From Lentzea waywayandensis (GTDB lineage: Bacteria; Actinomycetota; Actinomycetes; Mycobacteriales; Pseudonocardiaceae): a stretch of 64,000 nucleotides of DNA. Position 1 is the first letter of the stretch. Every line of letters begins with the position of its first letter. This document shows, piece by piece, positions 7,861 through 15,275 of this stretch. The notes below the pieces were generated by a model that saw only the letters and a list, made by a program, of their open reading frames with translations, made no database searches and was not told the origin of the DNA. The translations under genes were made by a program, and so were the position numbers. The stretch spans positions 153,849 to 217,848 of the forward strand of contig NZ_FOYL01000006.1 of the NCBI RefSeq assembly GCF_900115955.1, read 5' to 3'.

Positions 7861-8595
7861 ATGATCACACTTCAGCACACCAGGACGGCACCCGTCCTCC
7901 GGGAGCCTGCCATCTGGGCGGGACTTCAGGTCCTCGCGCTGGGCGTGGTCGCCGCCACAACCGGTCTCGGGCCGCTCGGCTGGGCGGCCGGTCTGGCCTA
8001 CGGGTTCGCCACGTGGGCGTTCCTCGGCTACGGCATGCAACGGCACCGCACCTCGGCGTTGGGACCGGCTGACCGCGTCACGCTGGCCCGTGGCCTGATG
8101 GTCGGCGCTGTGACCGCTTTGGTCGCGGACCGCGCCGGGCAGGACGTGCCGGTCGCGCTGGTCGTGACGCTGGCGGCCGTCGCGTTGTCACTCGACTGGG
8201 TGGACGGTCAGGTCGCTCGCCGCACGGGCACCTCGACCGCTCTGGGAGCCCGGTTCGACATGGAGGTCGACGCGTTCCTGATCCTCGTGCTCAGCGCGTA
8301 CGTCGCCGTGCACATGGGTCCGTGGGTGCTCGCGATCGGGCTCATGCGGTACGTGTTCGTGGCCGCTTCCTGGCGTTTCCGCTGGATGAACGCACCGCTG
8401 CCGGGTAGCTACGCCCGCAAGGTCGTGGCCGCGGTCCAGGGGATCTTCCTCGTCGTCGCGGCTTCCGGCCTGCTGCCGTACGCGGCCGTGCTCGTCGGTC
8501 TCGCGCTGGCATCGCTGGTGTGGTCGTTCGGTCGCGATGTGCTCTGGCTGTGGAACAACGCCGCTGTCCCGGTGGGACAATCCCGCCATGCCTGA
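7861..8595 (+). CDS. CDP-alcohol phosphatidyltransferase
   Basis: A 244-residue integral membrane enzyme that should transfer a phosphoalcohol from a CDP-activated donor to a polar acceptor. The diagnostic signature D-x2-DG-x2-AR-x8-9-G-x3-D-x3-D is complete as DWVDGQVARRTGTSTALGAR followed by FDMEVD (about residues 117-142). About six transmembrane helices surround it. The extra N-terminal tail (first 20 residues) is hydrophilic. It begins a two-gene operon with the DoxX-like gene, overlapping it by eight bases, and is divergent from the dehydrogenase. It suggests that the cluster product is attached to, or built into, a phospholipid. Confidence 0.9.
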   Translation: MITLQHTRTAPVLREPAIWAGLQVLALGVVAATTGLGPLGWAAGLAYGFATWAFLGYGMQRHRTSALGPADRVTLARGLMVGAVTALVADRAGQDVPVALVVTLAAVALSLDWVDGQVARRTGTSTALGARFDMEVDAFLILVLSAYVAVHMGPWVLAIGLMRYVFVAASWRFRWMNAPLPGSYARKVVAAVQGIFLVVAASGLLPYAAVLVGLALASLVWSFGRDVLWLWNNAAVPVGQSRHA

Positions 8596-8989
8596 GCAGA
8601 CCTCGACCGCGGCGAAGATCGGCAACATCGTCGTCTGGATCCTGCAGATCGCGCTCGCCGTGCAGTTCGTGATGAACGGCTACGCGTTGTTCACCGACTC
8701 GTTCGTCGCCAAGTTCGACGACATCGGCTTCGGCCAGTGGTTCCGCTACTTCACCGGTGTTCTGGAGATCGGTACCGCGATCGGCCTGCTCATCCCGCGC
8801 ATCTGCGGCCTCGCGGCGCTGGGCCTCGCGGGCATCATGGCCGGCGCGGCGCTGACCGAGCTGACCCTGGTCACCAACGGCGGGTTCGACGACGCGCTGA
8901 TGCCGCTGATCTTCATGGTGTGGGCGCTGGTGATCGCGGTCTACCGCCGCGAGCAGATCTTCGGCGTGTTCAAGCTCGTCAGGAAGTGA
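8588..8989 (+). CDS. DoxX-family small membrane protein
   Basis: A 133-residue protein with four hydrophobic helices: VVWILQIALAVQFVMNGYAL, the YFTGVLEIGTAIGLLI segment, LAALGLAGIMAGAALTEL and LMPLIFMVWALVIAVY. The spacing and the GxxxIG loop match DoxX-like proteins, whose biochemical roles are mixed and often unknown. ATG 8588 lies inside the end of the phosphatidyltransferase gene, so the two are coupled. The 3' end overlaps the convergent RibD-like gene by 11 bases. Confidence 0.85.
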   Translation: MPEQTSTAAKIGNIVVWILQIALAVQFVMNGYALFTDSFVAKFDDIGFGQWFRYFTGVLEIGTAIGLLIPRICGLAALGLAGIMAGAALTELTLVTNGGFDDALMPLIFMVWALVIAVYRREQIFGVFKLVRK

Positions 8990-9632
8990 CTTTCGGGAAG
9001 TAGCGGAGCACCGCGACGTCCCCGACTTTCGTGACGTCCTCCAGGTGGAATCGGCGTGCCGGTCCACCGGGGAATTCGGCGGGATTCACGAAACGCGGGG
9101 CCGTCGCCTGCCCGATCAGCATCGGTGCCACCGCCACCCGGATCTCGTCGGCCAGTCCGGCTTGCAGGAACGCCGTGTGAATGCTCGTGCCGCCTTCGAC
9201 CATGAGCTTTCTCACTCCGCGTGCGCCGAGATCGTCCAGAATCTCTGAGAATTCGCTGAAGGTCTTCGTTTCGGCGAGATGCCCGACCGTGGTCTCCGCA
9301 CACCGCGAGTAGACCAACCGTTCGCCGCCGCAGTGCCAGAACCGCAGGTCAGGATCTAGTTGGCCACTCCGGGTGACGGTGACTCGCAGCGGGAACTCCG
9401 GTTTGCCGTCCGCTATTCTCCGCGCGCGTCGTTCGTCGCTGTAGACGAGCAGTCGCGCGTTGTCGCGGCGCAACGTCTCGGCCCCGGCCAGAATCGCGTC
9501 CGACTCCGCGCGCATCCGGTCGACGTGATCGAAGTCCTCGTCGTTGGAAAGCGGAAACCTCTCGGTGCCGCGATCGTCGATGTGGCCGTCGAGGCTGACG
9601 GCGACGCTCAGCAGAACGTGCGGGCGGGTCAC
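8979..9632 (-). CDS. RibD-type pyrimidine reductase domain protein
   Basis: A 217-residue stand-alone RibD C-terminal (dihydrofolate-reductase-like) domain. It begins with RPHVLLSVAVSLDGHIDD and carries AGAETLRRDNARLL and KLMVEGGTSIHTAFLQ, the NADPH and substrate signature regions. The deaminase half of bifunctional RibD is absent. In riboflavin synthesis such reductases convert the ribosyl side chain of a diaminopyrimidine phosphate to ribityl. Within this cluster it could act after GTP opening and deformylation, which is inference. GTG 9632 is chosen because the conserved sequence starts there; upstream frame is non-conserved. It is divergent from the sulfatase-like gene. Confidence 0.88.
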   Translation of the reverse strand: MTRPHVLLSVAVSLDGHIDDRGTERFPLSNDEDFDHVDRMRAESDAILAGAETLRRDNARLLVYSDERRARRIADGKPEFPLRVTVTRSGQLDPDLRFWHCGGERLVYSRCAETTVGHLAETKTFSEFSEILDDLGARGVRKLMVEGGTSIHTAFLQAGLADEIRVAVAPMLIGQATAPRFVNPAEFPGGPARRFHLEDVTKVGDVAVLRYFPKVTS

Positions 9633-9711
9633 GAGAACCGATGGTAGAGCAGGTGAACCGTTCGCGGGCCGCGCCGCGTTTACCTCATAGGGTCCGGAAA
9701 GGGGAATCTCG

Positions 9712-11292
9712 GTGAGGATGTTGCTGCGGCGGACGGTCACGGTCCTGGCAGGGCTGTTCGTGTTGTTCGTGCTCATCGCACCGAGCGACCTCGAGAAGTT
9801 CTCCTTCGAGTCGTTCCTGCGCGTGCCGCTCGAAGGTCTCATCGGCGTGATGGTGCTGGTGCTGCTGCCGGACCGGTTCCGCAAGCCCGCGGCCATCGTC
9901 GGTGGCATCGCGCTGGGCCTGTTCACGGTCGTGAAGATCATGGACATCGGCTTCGACATGGTGCTGTACCGGCCGTTCGACCTCGTGCTGGACTGGCCGC
10001 TGCTGGTGCCGGCCATCGACTTCGTGGACGTGACGTTCGGCCGCTTCGCCTCGGTCCTGGCCGTCGCGCTCGCGGTCGCACTGGTCGCCGGGATCGTGTT
10101 CCTGGCGGCGATCTCGGTGCAGCGCCTCAGTTCGGTGGCCGCCGGACGGCGCCCGATCGCGATCCGCGCCGTGGCTCTGGTCGCCGTCGCCTGTGTTTCG
10201 CTTGCGGTGCCTGGGGTTCCGGTCTACTCCGACGCCGCCGCCACCTCGTTGGTGGATCACGCGCGCCGCGTGCAAGCCGGTCTGAACGACCGGGAGGTGT
10301 TCGCGGCGGAGGCTTCGGTCGACGCGTTCCGCGGCCACCCCGGGCTGCTGTCCTCGTTGCAGGGCAAGGACGTCGTCTTCACGTTCGTGGAGAGCTACGG
10401 CAAGTCGGCCCTCGACATGCCGGACGTCGCGGCCAAGCTCGCTCAGGGAAACGATCGCCTGAAGGCGGCCGGTTACTCGGCCCGCTCCGCGTACCTGACC
10501 TCGCCGACCGCGGGCGGTGGCAGCTGGATGGCGCAGGCGACGTTGCTGTCCGGGCTGTGGATCGACAACCAGCAGCGCTACCGCAACCTCGTGGCCTCCG
10601 ACCGGCTGACGCTGCCGCGGGCGTTCCGCGAGTCGTCGTGGCGCTCGGTCGGTGTCGTCCCCGGCATCACGCAGGCGTGGCCGGAAGGCGACTTCTTCCA
10701 CTACAACCAGATCTACGCCGCCCAGGACCTCGGCTACAAGGGCCCGCGCTTCGGCTACGCGACGACGCCAGACCAGTTCACCTTGGAGTCGTTCCAACGC
10801 AACGAGCGCTCGAAGGCCCACGGCCCGGTGATGGCGGCGATCCCGATGGTGTCCTCGCACGCGCCGTGGTCACCGACGCCGGACTCGGTGGAGTGGGACA
10901 AGCTGGGCGACGGCTCGATCTACTCGACCATGCCCGCCTCGAACGACCCGCCGGAGTCGATCTTCGGCCGCGACCCGGCGGCCGTGCGCGCCGACTACGC
11001 GCACTCCATCTCGTACTCGCTGGAGTCCGTGCTCTCCTACGTCGAGAAGTACGGCGACGAGAACCTGGTGATGGTGTTCCTCGGCGACCACCAGCCCGCG
11101 CAGATGGTGACCGGCGAAGGAGCGTCGCGGGACGTGCCGATCACCATCGTCGCCAAGGACCCGGCCGTGATGGACCAGGTCGCGGGCTGGAAGTGGGACG
11201 ACGGGATCAAGCCGGGAGGGTCGGCCCCGGTGTCGCGGATGAGCGACTTCCGGGACCAGTTCCTCTCGACCTTCAGCCCGCCGAACGACTAG
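9712..11292 (+). CDS. Membrane-anchored sulfatase/phosphoglycerol-transferase-like protein
   Basis: A 526-residue protein with about four N-terminal helices (residues 1-165) and an extracytoplasmic alkaline-phosphatase-superfamily domain. Seen in it are VVFTFVESYGKSAL near residue 225 (metal and nucleophile region), TSPTAGGGSWMAQATLLSG and the late metal motif VFLGDHQPAQ near residue 460. Relatives include LTA synthase and OpgB-like phosphoglycerol transferases as well as sulfatases. An outer-face transfer or hydrolysis of a phospho-group on a lipid-linked product would fit the neighbouring phosphatidyltransferase. The frame starts at GTG 9712, with an alternative ATG at 9718, behind GGAAAGGGGAA. 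The stop overlaps the DinB gene by four bases. Confidence 0.85.
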   Translation: MRMLLRRTVTVLAGLFVLFVLIAPSDLEKFSFESFLRVPLEGLIGVMVLVLLPDRFRKPAAIVGGIALGLFTVVKIMDIGFDMVLYRPFDLVLDWPLLVPAIDFVDVTFGRFASVLAVALAVALVAGIVFLAAISVQRLSSVAAGRRPIAIRAVALVAVACVSLAVPGVPVYSDAAATSLVDHARRVQAGLNDREVFAAEASVDAFRGHPGLLSSLQGKDVVFTFVESYGKSALDMPDVAAKLAQGNDRLKAAGYSARSAYLTSPTAGGGSWMAQATLLSGLWIDNQQRYRNLVASDRLTLPRAFRESSWRSVGVVPGITQAWPEGDFFHYNQIYAAQDLGYKGPRFGYATTPDQFTLESFQRNERSKAHGPVMAAIPMVSSHAPWSPTPDSVEWDKLGDGSIYSTMPASNDPPESIFGRDPAAVRADYAHSISYSLESVLSYVEKYGDENLVMVFLGDHQPAQMVTGEGASRDVPITIVAKDPAVMDQVAGWKWDDGIKPGGSAPVSRMSDFRDQFLSTFSPPND

Positions 11293-11807
11293 CCCATGGT
11301 CTTCTGACCGTCGATCGTCTCGCGGATGATGTCCGCGTGGCCCGCGTGCTGCGAGGTCTCGGCCACGATGTGCACGAACACGCGCCGCGCCGACCACGTC
11401 TTGCCCTCGGGGAACCACGGGGCGGCCGGCAGCGCGTGGGAGAGGTCCATGTCGACCGTCTCGACCAGCTTGTCGGTGTAGGCCGCGACCTCGTTGTAGC
11501 GGGCGATGATGCTCTCCAGCGTCTCGCCCGGCTCCATCCGGAAGTTCGCCTCGTGGTTCTCGTAGTCCTTCGACTCGGGGTCGGACTCCATCGCCGAGGT
11601 GCCGTGCTCGATGAACTTGACCCAGTTCTCCTCGACCGACGCGACGTGCTTGATCAGACCGCCGATGCTCAGCGCGCTGGCCGTCGGGCTCGACGCCGCC
11701 TGCTCGTCGCTCAGGCCCTGCGCGGTGAACGTCAGGAACCAGCGGTGCTGCTTGAGGGTCTCGAGCAGGTCCGCGCGCTCGCCGGTGAGGATCTCGGTGG
11801 TGGTCAT
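11289..11807 (-). CDS. DinB-family protein (DUF664)
   Basis: A 172-residue four-helix DinB-like protein. The metal-binding histidines typical of DUF664/mycothiol-dependent members are visible in IKHVASVEENW and in HIVAETSQHAGHADIIRETIDG near the C-terminus. Members are bacillithiol- or mycothiol-dependent transferases or unknown hydrolases. ATG 11807 lies behind an AAGGACAGAAGCG stretch. A decayed relative lies at 12730, so a DinB duplication seems to have occurred here. It converges on the sulfatase-like gene with a 4-base overlap. Confidence 0.88.
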   Translation of the reverse strand: MTTTEILTGERADLLETLKQHRWFLTFTAQGLSDEQAASSPTASALSIGGLIKHVASVEENWVKFIEHGTSAMESDPESKDYENHEANFRMEPGETLESIIARYNEVAAYTDKLVETVDMDLSHALPAAPWFPEGKTWSARRVFVHIVAETSQHAGHADIIRETIDGQKTMG

Positions 11808-12002
11808 CGCTTCTGTCCTTCGCTCGTTTGTCCCGACATGAAGGACTCTAGGACCACTTGAGGTCAGCTTGTGTCCTAGACGATGGGCCGCTCCAGCGAA
11901 ACTTGAGCGCCGCTCAAGCGATCCGCAGCTGACCTGTGGTCACGGTCCGTGAGTCAGTCGAAAGTGACGTGGTCCGCGCCGGAGATCGACCAGACTCGCG
12001 CC

Positions 12003-12719
12003 ATGCGTCTGGCCCTGTCCCTGCTGCTGGTGCTGACCGCCTGCTCGACCACGCCCGCGGACCCCGTAGCGCTGCTCCAGGAGTGGCGGCAGACCGCCCA
12101 GAGGCAGGGGTCGGTGCGGTTCGACGTCAAGATCGAGGTCGAGGGCAAGGATCCGCGCAGGCAGTCCTACGCGGGCGTGCACCACGTCGGCAGCGGCGGC
12201 GCCACGACGCAGGAGGACGTGACCGCGCACGTCGAGAACAGGTACCGCACCACCGACTACCGCTGGGTGACCGTGGGCGACGACGGCTACCTGCAGCACA
12301 GCGGGCTCACCATGCCGCCCGGGAAGACGTTCTCCAGCATGGGGCTCAACGACGCGCCCTGGGTGGGGCCGTACTCCAGCGACCTGTCGATGGCCACGCA
12401 GGACTACCACCCCGGCAACCTGTTCGGCGACATCGACCGCGACACGGTCCGCCTCACCGAACAGGATGGCGGCCGGTACGTGTTCAGCGCGGGCGGGGTG
12501 CCGCACTCGGGCGGCTACGCCAACGGCGACGTCCGGCTCGTCGTCGAGGTGGACGACGAGAACCGCGTGGTCCGGGTCGAGCAGAGCGGGCCGTCACCCG
12601 ACAAACAGCAAGCGTGTCTCACCGCCGTCTACAGCCAGTGGGGCACCGCGCCGGACGTGCTGCGGCCACCCCAGGAGACCGTGGCGAAACCGAAGGAAGT
12701 CCTCGCCGTGCAACGTTAG
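12003..12719 (+). CDS. Secreted lipoprotein of unknown function
   Basis: A 238-residue predicted lipoprotein. The signal peptide is very short (MRLALSLLLVLTACS) with lipobox LTAC and lipidated Cys13. The mature part repeats a beta-strand pattern with phrases such as VRFDVKIEVEGKDP and VRLVVEVDDENRVVRVEQSG, resembling the LppX/LprG or DUF-type beta-sheet lipoproteins of actinomycetes, though I do not assign a family. ATG 12003 is chosen because it places the signal peptide at the N-terminus; the frame extends to 11949. It stands alone, with the decayed DinB gene following ten bases later. Confidence 0.75.
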   Translation: MRLALSLLLVLTACSTTPADPVALLQEWRQTAQRQGSVRFDVKIEVEGKDPRRQSYAGVHHVGSGGATTQEDVTAHVENRYRTTDYRWVTVGDDGYLQHSGLTMPPGKTFSSMGLNDAPWVGPYSSDLSMATQDYHPGNLFGDIDRDTVRLTEQDGGRYVFSAGGVPHSGGYANGDVRLVVEVDDENRVVRVEQSGPSPDKQQACLTAVYSQWGTAPDVLRPPQETVAKPKEVLAVQR

Positions 12720-12729
12720 TGTCGACCGC

Positions 12730-13160
12730 ATGATTGCTGAGAACCTTCAGCACTACCCGCAGAACTCGCGCCACTCCATCCTGTCCTCTTTGGATGGACT
12801 CGCCGAACACGACGTGCGCCGCCCGCTCGTGCCCAGCGACACCAACCTGCTCGACCTTGGTAAACACCTGATCGGCATCGAGTTCGGCTACCTCGGCGAC
12901 AGCGCCATCCGTCCCGCGCCGATCACGCTGCCGTGGACGAGGACGGCTCGTTCTGGGAGAACGGCGACATGTGGGTCAGCCCACCGAGTCCCGCGAGTAC
13001 CTCGTCGATGTGTACTGCCAGGCCTGGAAGCACTCCGGCGAGTCGATCACGCAGCTGCCTCGCCCAACAACCCACTTCGGGCGCCCCGGCGCTTCCCTCG
13101 GGGGAGCACTCTGCCTGTACTGCCTACTCGTTCAAAACACAGTCCGGCGCGGACAACCCA
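12730..13160 (+). pseudogene. Frameshifted DinB/DUF664 gene remnant
   Basis: The start encodes a good DUF664 N-terminus (MIAENLQHYPQNSRHSILSS, then NLLDLGKHLIGIEFGYLGD). Near 12933 the family sequence continues in a second frame (DEDGSFWENGDMW) and near 12975 in a third (PTESREYLVDVYCQAWKHS). The expected C-terminal HAGHADI region is not intact in any frame. At least two frameshifts therefore separate pieces of one ancestral gene, so I call it a pseudogene. Sequencing error could explain one shift but hardly both plus the degraded end. Confidence 0.75.
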
Positions 13161-13168
13161 GACGGTTA

Positions 13169-14296
13169 CTACGACCTGGTCCTGAGCATGGCGAGCGCGC
13201 CGATCACCGGGCCGGGTACGAGCAGCAGGAACGCGTAACGCCAGGTCACGACCTCGGCGAGCAGCGGAACGAGCTGGATGCTGACCACGGTCAGGCCGAA
13301 CCCGACGGCGGTCAGCGCGGTGAGGGCCGTCCCGACGTAGCGCGGGTCGGCGACCTCGCTCAGCGACGCCGAGAACACCCCGGAGTCCGCGATCACCGAG
13401 GCGCCCCAGACCGCGCAGAACGCGATCAGCAGCGGCGTGCCCCAGACCAGGGGCGAGAGCAGGCAGCAGAGTCCGCTCACCGTCAGGGCTCCGACGGCGG
13501 CGGGTGCGCGGCCGAACCTGTCCGCCGCCCAGCCGCCCACGAGACAGCCGACGAACCCCGCCACGCCCATCGTCAGGAACACGGTGAGGCCAACGGGTTC
13601 CCGTGAGCTCAGCAGGAACGTCGGCAGCCACGTCCACAGCGCGTACAGCTCCCACATGTGGCCGAAGTAGCCGAGGTTCACCAGCCGAGGCTTGCGCTCG
13701 CGGAACATCTGCACGGCATAACGCGGGTTGAGCTGTGCGGTCGTCCCACTCACGTACGGCCCCGGCCGCACGAACAGAAGCGCGACCACGGCACCGAGAA
13801 ACGCGATCAGGGCGGCAGCGACGAGCACCTCGCGCCACGGCAGCTGCCCGAACACGTGGGGGAGTGCCGACCCCAGAGTCAGCGCTCCGATCAGCACACC
13901 CAGGGCACGGCCGCGGGTGCGGGTCTCCGACCAGGACGCCATCAGCTTCATGCCCACCGGGTAGACGCCCGCGAGCGCCACCCCGGTCAGGAACCGCAAC
14001 GGGATCGCGGCGGCCAGCCCGTCCACGAACAGCCCGAGCACCAGCGTGAACGCCGCGCCGGCCGCCGCGCAGCACGCGATCAGCAGGTGCGGGCGGACGC
14101 GGTCGGCCAGGTTGAGCACCGTGGCCCCGACCGCGCCGACCACGAACCCGAGCTGCACGGACGCGGTCAGCCACACCGCCGCGCCCGCGCTGATGCCCCA
14201 CTCGACCCGCAGAGAAGGAACGACGGCGGACATCGAGAACCACACGGCCAGGCCGAGGACCTGGACGAGTGCGATGGCCGCGCGCCGGATCAGCAC
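13169..14296 (-). CDS. MFS transporter (CynX/NarK-like 12-helix type)
   Basis: A 375-residue major facilitator with about twelve hydrophobic helices. The loop after helix 2 is LNLADRVRPH, and a conserved sequence RFLTGVALAGVYPVGMKLMA lies in helix 4. SWSETRTRGRALGVLIGALT follows, and GCLVGGWAADRFGR marks the second-half repeat of the MFS loop motif. The substrate is unknown. GTG 14296 overlaps the end of the truncated YeeE/YedE gene, so the two are probably co-translated. The 3' end runs up to the decayed DinB gene. Confidence 0.85.
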   Translation of the reverse strand: MLIRRAAIALVQVLGLAVWFSMSAVVPSLRVEWGISAGAAVWLTASVQLGFVVGAVGATVLNLADRVRPHLLIACCAAAGAAFTLVLGLFVDGLAAAIPLRFLTGVALAGVYPVGMKLMASWSETRTRGRALGVLIGALTLGSALPHVFGQLPWREVLVAAALIAFLGAVVALLFVRPGPYVSGTTAQLNPRYAVQMFRERKPRLVNLGYFGHMWELYALWTWLPTFLLSSREPVGLTVFLTMGVAGFVGCLVGGWAADRFGRAPAAVGALTVSGLCCLLSPLVWGTPLLIAFCAVWGASVIADSGVFSASLSEVADPRYVGTALTALTAVGFGLTVVSIQLVPLLAEVVTWRYAFLLLVPGPVIGALAMLRTRS

Positions 14297-14760
14297 ACCG
14301 AGTCGCTCGGTTGCGGGTTCGCGAGCCCGAACAACGGCCGCAGCCTCAGCCCGATCCACGTGCCGGCCAGCGCGAACACGCCCCACAGCCACCCGTGCAG
14401 CGACCCGACGGAGATGCCGCCGAGGTACGCGCCGATGTTGCAGCCACCGGCGAGCCGAGCCCCGATGCCCATCAGCACACCTCCCAGCACGGCCGCGAGC
14501 GCCGTCCTCCACGGAACACTGCTGTGAATCTTCCACGCTCCGGCCGCCGCCGCAGCGATGGCGGCGCCGATCATGATGCCGATGTTCGTGAGCGACGTCT
14601 TGTCCGTCCAGATCGGAGCGGCGAGCGCCTTGGCGTTGGCCGGCGTCTGCCAGAACTCCCACGCCTCGGGGTGCAGCCCGAGCAGCTGCACGACCTTCGC
14701 GCCGTGGCGGACCTTGTCGAAAGTCAGGTCCGATCGGTTCCGAACGGCAGGGGCGCTCAC
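14290..14760 (-). CDS. N-terminally truncated YeeE/YedE-type sulfur transporter
   Basis: A 156-residue frame matching only the second half of YeeE/YedE (DUF395) thiosulfate or sulfur-compound transporters, which are usually near 350-400 residues. The C-terminal signature GGVLMGIGARLAGGCNIGAY with its conserved cysteine, then GGISVGSLHGW, is present. The first half with its own GxGC motif is missing, and the region upstream of 14760 belongs to the divergent PAP2 gene. It could be a decayed remnant or a half-size protein needing a partner. The stop overlaps the MFS start. Confidence 0.7.
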   Translation of the reverse strand: MSAPAVRNRSDLTFDKVRHGAKVVQLLGLHPEAWEFWQTPANAKALAAPIWTDKTSLTNIGIMIGAAIAAAAAGAWKIHSSVPWRTALAAVLGGVLMGIGARLAGGCNIGAYLGGISVGSLHGWLWGVFALAGTWIGLRLRPLFGLANPQPSDSVC

Positions 14761-14786
14761 GCCGCGGCCTTCGTAGGTTCGGCTGA

Positions 14787-15275
14787 GTGACTTGGCTGAC
14801 TGTGGGTACCGACGCGGTGCTCGGTGTGTTCGCGCTGATGTTCTTGTTGCTGTGGTTCAAACACAGGCTGCGGGCGTTCCTCGCCGGAGCCGGTGTGGTG
14901 GTGGCCTACGCGATCAGCGAGGTCATCAAGCTCGTGGTGCAGGAGGAACGGCCCTGTCGTACCGCGCCGTCGATCGCGGAGTGCCCGGAGCCGGGTGACT
15001 GGTCGTTTCCCAGCAACCACTCGGTGATCGCCGGTTCGTCCGCGATGGCGATCTGGGCGCTGCACCGGACCTACGGGTGGGTGGCGGCCGTCTGCGCGAT
15101 CGCGGCGGCGGCTTCGCGGGTCGTCGTGGGTGTCCACTATGTACACGACGTCCTGGCCGGGCTGGCGCTGGGAGCGTTGGTGTCGTGGGGGATCGCGGTG
15201 TTGCTGGACAAGCGGCAGCGCAGGGCGGTGACCAACGCCGACGCGCCGACCGTGGTGATGCAGCGACTGCGATGA
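14787..15275 (+). CDS. PAP2-family membrane phosphatase
   Basis: A 162-residue phosphatase of the undecaprenyl-pyrophosphatase/PgpB type with about five helices. The three catalytic motifs are complete: KLVVQEERP, PSNHS and SRVVVGVHYVHD. The active site should face the cell exterior and remove phosphate from a lipid pyrophosphate or lipid phosphate. It begins at GTG 14787. The stop overlaps the following sensor kinase start (ATGA), so it may supply or report on the lipid state sensed by that kinase, which is inference. Confidence 0.9.
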   Translation: MTWLTVGTDAVLGVFALMFLLLWFKHRLRAFLAGAGVVVAYAISEVIKLVVQEERPCRTAPSIAECPEPGDWSFPSNHSVIAGSSAMAIWALHRTYGWVAAVCAIAAAASRVVVGVHYVHDVLAGLALGALVSWGIAVLLDKRQRRAVTNADAPTVVMQRLR

